DNA of 9,902 nt, from positions 1 through 9,902 of the forward strand of contig CAIWKW010000133.1 of assembly GCA_903913365.1 (NCBI GenBank), written 5' to 3'. The position numbers and the translations under genes were made by a program. Under the pieces are notes generated by a model. That model was not told where the DNA came from, did not search any database, and saw nothing but the letters and a program-made list of their open reading frames with translations. Below are positions 6,475-9,902 of this stretch, one piece after another. The stretch's first letter is position 1; each line of letters starts with the position of its first letter. Source of the stretch: Candidatus Doudnabacteria bacterium. Its GTDB lineage: Bacteria; Patescibacteriota; Doudnabacteria; UBA920.

Positions 6475-7425
6475 AATTTTCTCTGTTAGACCAATCCACT
6501 GTTCTATAGTCAACTCCTGAGGCCTTGCCTCGGGTTTTATTTTAAGTTCTGATAAAATTTTTACAACCTGTTCGGACGTTAAGTGCAAATTATTTTTCAA
6601 GGTATTGTGAATTTGTTTCCGCTTGCCGGAAAAACAGGCTTTAAGTATTTTAAAGAATCTTTTTTCGTCGGTGATTTTATATTTGGGTTTTTCAAATAAA
6701 TCTATTTTTAAAATCGCGCTGTCAACTTTTGGCGCCGGATAAAAACTTCTGGCCGGAACAATCTGAATAATTTTTGGCTCGCCGAACAGCTGAACGGAAA
6801 TTGCCAAAATGCTCAAGTGCCCGGGCTTGGCAATTATATTTTGCGCCACTTCTTTTTGCGTAAGCACGGTTATGGAACTCGGCTTGAATTTTGCGGCCAT
6901 AAACATTTGCAAAATTTTTCCGGTAATGTAGTACGGGATGTTGGCAACAACCTTGTAGCCTGCGGAACTCCCCTCCTGTAAAGGAGGGGTGGCAGCGTTA
7001 GCTGACGGGGTGGTTGGAATTTTTTCATGCTTACTCCAACCACCTCCCCCCGCTGCGCGGGGTACTCCTCCTTGAAAAGGAGGAGATGACTGCAGCTGAG
7101 CCAGCGCTTCCTCAAAATTAAATTCAAGAGCGTCGGCAATTTCAAAACGGAAGTTGTCGCGATGGTCTTTTTTTATGGCGTGGAGAATGGGATGGAATTT
7201 TGGATCTTTTTCCACGCTTAAAACAAAACCCGCGCTCTCGCACAAATATTTGGTCAAATTTCCAATACCCGGACCGATTTCCAAAACCGTATCCCCTTTT
7301 GTTAAGCCGGCAGCTGCCACAATATCCTGAAGCACTATATCGTCAATCAAAAAATTCTGCCCATAGGTGAAGTTGGGCTTAAGGCCATTATTTCTTAAAA
7401 GTCTTTTTAAACTTTCGACGTCCAT
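6457..7425 (-). CDS. rsmA: Ribosomal RNA small subunit methyltransferase A (16S rRNA dimethyladenosine transferase) with in-frame insert
   Basis: RsmA (KsgA) uses S-adenosylmethionine to dimethylate two adjacent adenosines near the 3' end of 16S rRNA during small-subunit assembly. The family signatures are clear: YGQNFLIDD (21-29), SAM-binding LEIGPGIGNLT (48-58), acidic VEKD (71-74), IADALEF (97-102), catalytic NIPYYIT (162-168), TQKEVAQ (189-195) and SFYPAPKVDSAIL (227-239). At 322 aa it is about 45 residues too long. The excess is a Pro/Gly/Ala-rich stretch at about 113-155 (SSPPFQGGVPR...TPPLQEGSSA), encoded by a hairpin-rich block inserted just before the catalytic loop with the frame kept. 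The last residues SNYSN and the TGA stop come from repeat copy 1. The gene follows uvrD on the same strand, separated by repeat copy 2. The start at 7425 places QNFL where it belongs; no Shine-Dalgarno is visible. Confidence 0.96.
   Translation of the reverse strand: MDVESLKRLLRNNGLKPNFTYGQNFLIDDIVLQDIVAAAGLTKGDTVLEIGPGIGNLTKYLCESAGFVLSVEKDPKFHPILHAIKKDHRDNFRFEIADALEFNFEEALAQLQSSPPFQGGVPRAAGGGGWSKHEKIPTTPSANAATPPLQEGSSAGYKVVANIPYYITGKILQMFMAAKFKPSSITVLTQKEVAQNIIAKPGHLSILAISVQLFGEPKIIQIVPARSFYPAPKVDSAILKIDLFEKPKYKITDEKRFFKILKACFSGKRKQIHNTLKNNLHLTSEQVVKILSELKIKPEARPQELTIEQWIGLTEKISNYSN
6966..7088. repeat. GC-rich multi-hairpin element inserted in frame in rsmA
   Basis: About 120 bases, much richer in G and C than the surrounding gene, consist almost entirely of consecutive inverted repeats: CCCCTCCT/AGGAGGGG (6970-6989), CAGC/GCTG (6993-7004), GGTGGTTGGA/TCCAACCACC (7009-7044), CCCCGC/GCGGGG (7048-7062) and CTCCTCCTT/AAGGAGGAG (7065-7085). 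The outermost hairpins resemble each other, like terminal repeats of one mobile unit. The inserted length is a multiple of three and contains no stop in the rsmA frame, so the protein carries about 43 extra residues. Exact boundaries are uncertain by a few bases. Confidence 0.85.
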
Positions 7426-7453
7426 AAAAATAATAAATTTAAGAATTAACCTA

Positions 7454-7577
7454 ATTATACTAATTATTCTAATTGACCTAAAGAATGTCTAATTTCTAAT
7501 GCCCAAATTTAGACATTTTAAAATTAGGATTTATTTAGAATAATAATAATTAGGTTAATTAGTATAATTAGAATAAT
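7454..7577. repeat. AT-rich nested inverted-repeat element, copy 2 (MITE-like)
   Basis: Arms 7454-7480 and 7551-7577 are complementary at 24 of 27 positions. The inner repeat AATGTCTAA/TTAGACATT (7484-7492, 7509-7517) matches that of copy 1. The stretch 7460-7494 is identical to 6368-6402. The element fills most of the gap between the uvrD stop and the rsmA start. On the minus strand it contains a TATAAT (7459-7454) about 30 bases before the rsmA start, so it might provide part of a promoter, but no good -35 accompanies it. Its hairpin could instead affect read-through from uvrD. Confidence 0.85.
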
Positions 7578-7583
7578 TTTGAC

Positions 7584-9887
7584 TTAAACTCCCCACTCCG
7601 CCTCGTACTTTAGTTCGGCTTCTTCTCCGCTAAAATGATCCTTGGCCATTCCTTTAAGGAGCATTTTCTCTTTGGGCAAAACTCTTAAAATTCTGGATGG
7701 TTGATTAATTTGGACATTGCCGAACACTCTGCGTGATTGGGTATAAATTAAAAACAGCCGTTTGCGCGCCCTGGTTAGGCCCACGTAAGCCAAGCGAATT
7801 TCTTCCGAGAGTTCGTCGGGATTTATCAGACTCCGGGAATGAGGCAAAATACCTTCTTCCAGCCCCACAAAAAACACGTTATCGAACTCCAGCCCCTTGG
7901 CGCTGTGCAGGGTCATCATGGTAACCACATCTTTAGTTTCGTCTTTTTGGTCAATTTCCGCAAGCAGGGCAACTTCCTCCAAAAATTCCTGCAAGGCCTG
8001 CCTCCATGGCAGTTTGCCGAATTTTATGGCCACGCTAAAAAGCTCTTCCACGTTTTCAAAACGCGATTCCCCTCTTTCGCTGCCGTCGCGCAAATACTTT
8101 TCGTAGCCGGTTCTTCTAACCACCAATTTCATCAGCTCGGGCAAGCCAAACTCCGGATTAAACCCGGAAATTTCCTCCAGAACCTTAAAAAAGTCCTGGG
8201 CGCTCTGCCAGGCGCGCGGCTGCATTTTAATTTCCGCAAAGCCCACGCGGAAATCTTGGATTGAAAAATCTGAATTTGTAGGGGCAGCGCTTGCGCGCCC
8301 GCTATCATTAGTCGGGCGGCCAAGGCCAGCCCCTACACTTTGTGAGCTTAAGTTTAAGATAAAATCTCTAATAAGACCATAAGATTTATCGCCAATCCCC
8401 CTGGGAGGCTCGTTAATTACTCTTTTTAAAGACACTAAATCGCGAAAATTCAAACAAAGACGCAAATAGGCCAGCATGTCTTTAATTTCCTTGCGCTCAT
8501 AAAACTTTAATCCGCCCACAATTTGATAAGGTATGGACGATTCAATAAACACTTCTTCCAGGGCTCTGGATTGGGCATGCGTCCGGTAAAGCACGCAAAA
8601 TTCTTTTAAGGCGTCATGCTTTTTCGGCATTTGAGGAAGCAAACCCCTGCCGAGCCCCTGTATAGCCGGAGAATACTGCGCCTGTATTTTTTTTGCCATT
8701 ATAAAACGGTCCAATATGGAAAACACCGGCTTTGCCTTCGCGTTATTGTTATTGTTGTCGTTATTGTTATCTTCCGCCTCGTACTCCAGTTCCTTTTCCT
8801 GGTGTGTGGCCAGCTTAATTACATTTCTGGCCACAAATTCCGCTTCCGCGCGCTCATCCTGTTCGCAGGTTAAAATTATTTTTTCGCCTTCGGGGTTTTC
8901 CGTCCACAAAGTCTTTGGTTTTTGTTCGGAATTCATTTCAATAACTTTTTGCGCTGCCTCCAAAATATTCTTGGTGGAGCGGTAATTCTGCTCCAGCTTA
9001 ATAAGCAGGCTCTCCGAATAATCTTTTTCAAAATTAAGGATGTTGGTAATATCGCTGCCCCGAAACTTGTAGATGCTTTGGGCGTCGTCCCCCACCACAA
9101 AAATATTATGATGCGTGCCTAGCAGCGACAGCAAGGTATATTGGGCCAAATTGGTATCCTGATACTCGTCCACCAAAATATACAAAAACTTTTTTTGATA
9201 TTTTTGCAGAACTTTGGGAAAATTCTGAAAAATCTTTACGGTCAGCATCAGCAAATCGTCAAAATCCAGGCCATTCTGCTTATACAAAGAATCCTGATAG
9301 CGGGTATAAACTTCAAGCAAACGTTCGCGCATTGGGGAATCAAGGCCCAAATTCAGCTCCGAAGGCATTTGAAGCAAATTCTTGGCTCTGGAAATTAGCG
9401 CGCCAAACATGGGGGCCGGCATTTTTTTACTGTCTATACGCAAATCTTCCAGAATTTCCCGCAAAGTTTTTTGCTGGTCGTCGGAATCAAAAATTACAAA
9501 ATTCGGATTGTAGCCCAAAGCCGTTATTTCATGCCTGAGGATCTTGGCGCAAACCGCGTGGAAAGTTCCCATTGTCAGCTCCGCTGACGAGTTTAAAGTG
9601 GAAAGTTTAAAGTTAGAAAGTGCTGCAGCAGACTTTTCACTTTTTACTTTTAACTTTTGACTGGCAAGAAGCTGATCTACCCTTTGTCGCATTTCCTTGG
9701 CCGCCCTGTTGGTAAATGTCAGCGCCAGAATATTCTCGGGCTTAAACATTTTTTTCTCTATAATATAGGCAATGCGGTGGGTTAAAGTCTTGGTTTTTCC
9801 GCTGCCCGGTCCGGCCAACACTAAAACCGGCCCCAACGGGGCCTCAACTGCCTGCTTCTGTTCTTTATTTAAAGACGACAAATCCAT
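7584..9887 (-). CDS. uvrD: UvrD/PcrA-family superfamily 1 DNA helicase with several in-frame inserts
   Basis: This is an ATP-driven 3'-5' DNA helicase of repair and replication. Motifs in order: Q-motif region LNKEQKQAVEAP, Walker A AGPGSGKTKTLTHRI (25-39), TFTNRAAKEM (58-67), GTFHAVCAKILR (107-118), Walker B LVDEYQDTN (238-246), VGDDAQSIYKFRGSD (265-279), LEQNYRSTKNIL (298-309), LYRTHAQSRALEE (433-445), MTLHSAKGLEFDNVFFVGLE (658-677) and LAYVGLTRARKRLFL (699-713). It is 767 aa. Extra segments interrupt conserved regions at about 76-104 (palindromic AAAGT repeats), 363-427 (Asn tract NNNDNNNNN and the following LGRGLLPQM stretch) and 517-538 (61-bp palindrome). All keep the frame and leave the motifs intact. 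After PSRILRVLP only about 30 residues remain, so the C-terminal extension typical of PcrA is missing or short. The ATG at 9887 is the natural start; its promoter lies outside the window. Choosing between UvrD and PcrA is arbitrary here. Confidence 0.95.
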   Translation of the reverse strand: MDLSSLNKEQKQAVEAPLGPVLVLAGPGSGKTKTLTHRIAYIIEKKMFKPENILALTFTNRAAKEMRQRVDQLLASQKLKVKSEKSAAALSNFKLSTLNSSAELTMGTFHAVCAKILRHEITALGYNPNFVIFDSDDQQKTLREILEDLRIDSKKMPAPMFGALISRAKNLLQMPSELNLGLDSPMRERLLEVYTRYQDSLYKQNGLDFDDLLMLTVKIFQNFPKVLQKYQKKFLYILVDEYQDTNLAQYTLLSLLGTHHNIFVVGDDAQSIYKFRGSDITNILNFEKDYSESLLIKLEQNYRSTKNILEAAQKVIEMNSEQKPKTLWTENPEGEKIILTCEQDERAEAEFVARNVIKLATHQEKELEYEAEDNNNDNNNNNAKAKPVFSILDRFIMAKKIQAQYSPAIQGLGRGLLPQMPKKHDALKEFCVLYRTHAQSRALEEVFIESSIPYQIVGGLKFYERKEIKDMLAYLRLCLNFRDLVSLKRVINEPPRGIGDKSYGLIRDFILNLSSQSVGAGLGRPTNDSGRASAAPTNSDFSIQDFRVGFAEIKMQPRAWQSAQDFFKVLEEISGFNPEFGLPELMKLVVRRTGYEKYLRDGSERGESRFENVEELFSVAIKFGKLPWRQALQEFLEEVALLAEIDQKDETKDVVTMMTLHSAKGLEFDNVFFVGLEEGILPHSRSLINPDELSEEIRLAYVGLTRARKRLFLIYTQSRRVFGNVQINQPSRILRVLPKEKMLLKGMAKDHFSGEEAELKYEAEWGV
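8277..8337. repeat. 61-bp imperfect palindrome inserted in frame in uvrD
   Basis: Arms of 25 bases (8277-8301 and 8313-8337) pair at 20 positions around an 11-base loop. The ends are perfect: TGTAGGGGC and GCCCCTACA. On the coding strand it encodes VGAGLGRPTNDSGRASAAPT (from residue 518), which matches nothing expected in a helicase. The G/C-rich block stands out from its AT-rich neighbourhood, as a REP- or MITE-like insertion would. Confidence 0.82.
8742..8770. repeat. Asn-codon microsatellite in uvrD
   Basis: On the plus strand the triplets GTT, ATT and GTC alternate, giving NNNDNNNNN on the coding strand (residues 374-382). It sits at the front of a segment of about 65 residues absent from typical UvrD/PcrA proteins. 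Such tracts change length by slippage. The flanking codons for LEYEAE nearly repeat the gene's C-terminal LKYEAE (see findings). Confidence 0.75.
9590..9662. repeat. AAAGT-repeat imperfect palindrome inserted in frame in uvrD
   Basis: The left half carries AAAGT at steps of about 8 bases (AAAGTGG, AAAGTTT, AAAGTTAG, AAAGT) and the right half carries the complement ACTTTT at similar steps, mirrored around GCTGCAGC (9622-9629). It encodes about 25 residues (KLKVKSEKSAAALSNFKLST and neighbours) between the TFTNRAAKEM and GTFHA motifs, where helicases usually have only a short linker. A small perfect hairpin, GTCAGC-TCC-GCTGAC (9574-9588), adjoins it. Confidence 0.72.
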
Positions 9888-9902
9888 TTAAAATTTTTAT
9901 AA

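Noticed and set aside
6966..7088. Intein or self-splicing intron in rsmA
   Set aside because: The insert is far too short for an intein, lacks splicing residues and motifs, and is made of simple serial hairpins.
8616..8985. Hydrophobic open frames on the plus strand (Leu/Ser-rich)
   Set aside because: They are antisense to the Asn tract and helicase codons of uvrD, which explains the Leu/Ile/Val/Ser bias.

Overview
The window reads as chromosomal DNA of a Candidate Phyla Radiation (Patescibacteria) bacterium, most like the Parcubacteria. This rests on three things: a VirB6/TrbL-like membrane protein and secreted hypothetical genes of the kind seen in CPR type IV secretion/pilus-like clusters; a PaaX-like/Cas2-fold regulator of a type common in CPR genomes; and housekeeping genes (rsmA, uvrD/pcrA) swollen by in-frame palindromic and low-complexity inserts. 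All identifications come from reading motifs; no database search was possible. Stops are six TAA and one TGA, and nothing points to a recoded UGA.

Left part (1-5695, all minus strand): a surface-export locus. A strong promoter at 5667-5695 drives a tight three-gene operon: a 137-aa secreted protein with an FGG motif, a 295-aa membrane-anchored protein, and a 636-aa secreted protein with helical segments and a C-terminal Ig-like domain. It ends at a clear terminator (2286-2322). Next comes a 176-aa PaaX/Cas2-like regulator. Its own promoter has a perfect palindrome filling the -35/-10 spacer. A larger 42-bp palindrome with the same core and one shared flank lies just past its stop, about 100 bp upstream of the promoter of the next gene. 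That gene is the VirB6-like protein, which starts at TTG and runs off the left edge.

Middle (5696-5832): a divergent control region with four TACGAA repeats upstream of the operon promoter, and possible plus-strand promoters for a DUF192 lipoprotein-like gene (5833-6366), the only plus-strand gene.

Right part (6367-9902, minus strand): uvrD/pcrA helicase then rsmA/ksgA. Two copies of an AT-rich nested inverted-repeat element flank rsmA; one supplies its last codons and stop. Inside the genes lie further structured inserts that keep the frame: a GC-rich multi-hairpin block of about 120 bp in rsmA, and in uvrD a palindrome of about 61 bp, an AAAGT-repeat palindrome and a longer Asn-rich insert. 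DUF192 has a smaller AT-rich one.

The two most interesting points are the predicted autoregulated PaaX/Cas2-like switch inside a type IV secretion-like locus, and the repeated colonisation of conserved coding sequences by unrelated palindromic elements, comparable in concept to Rickettsia palindromic elements.
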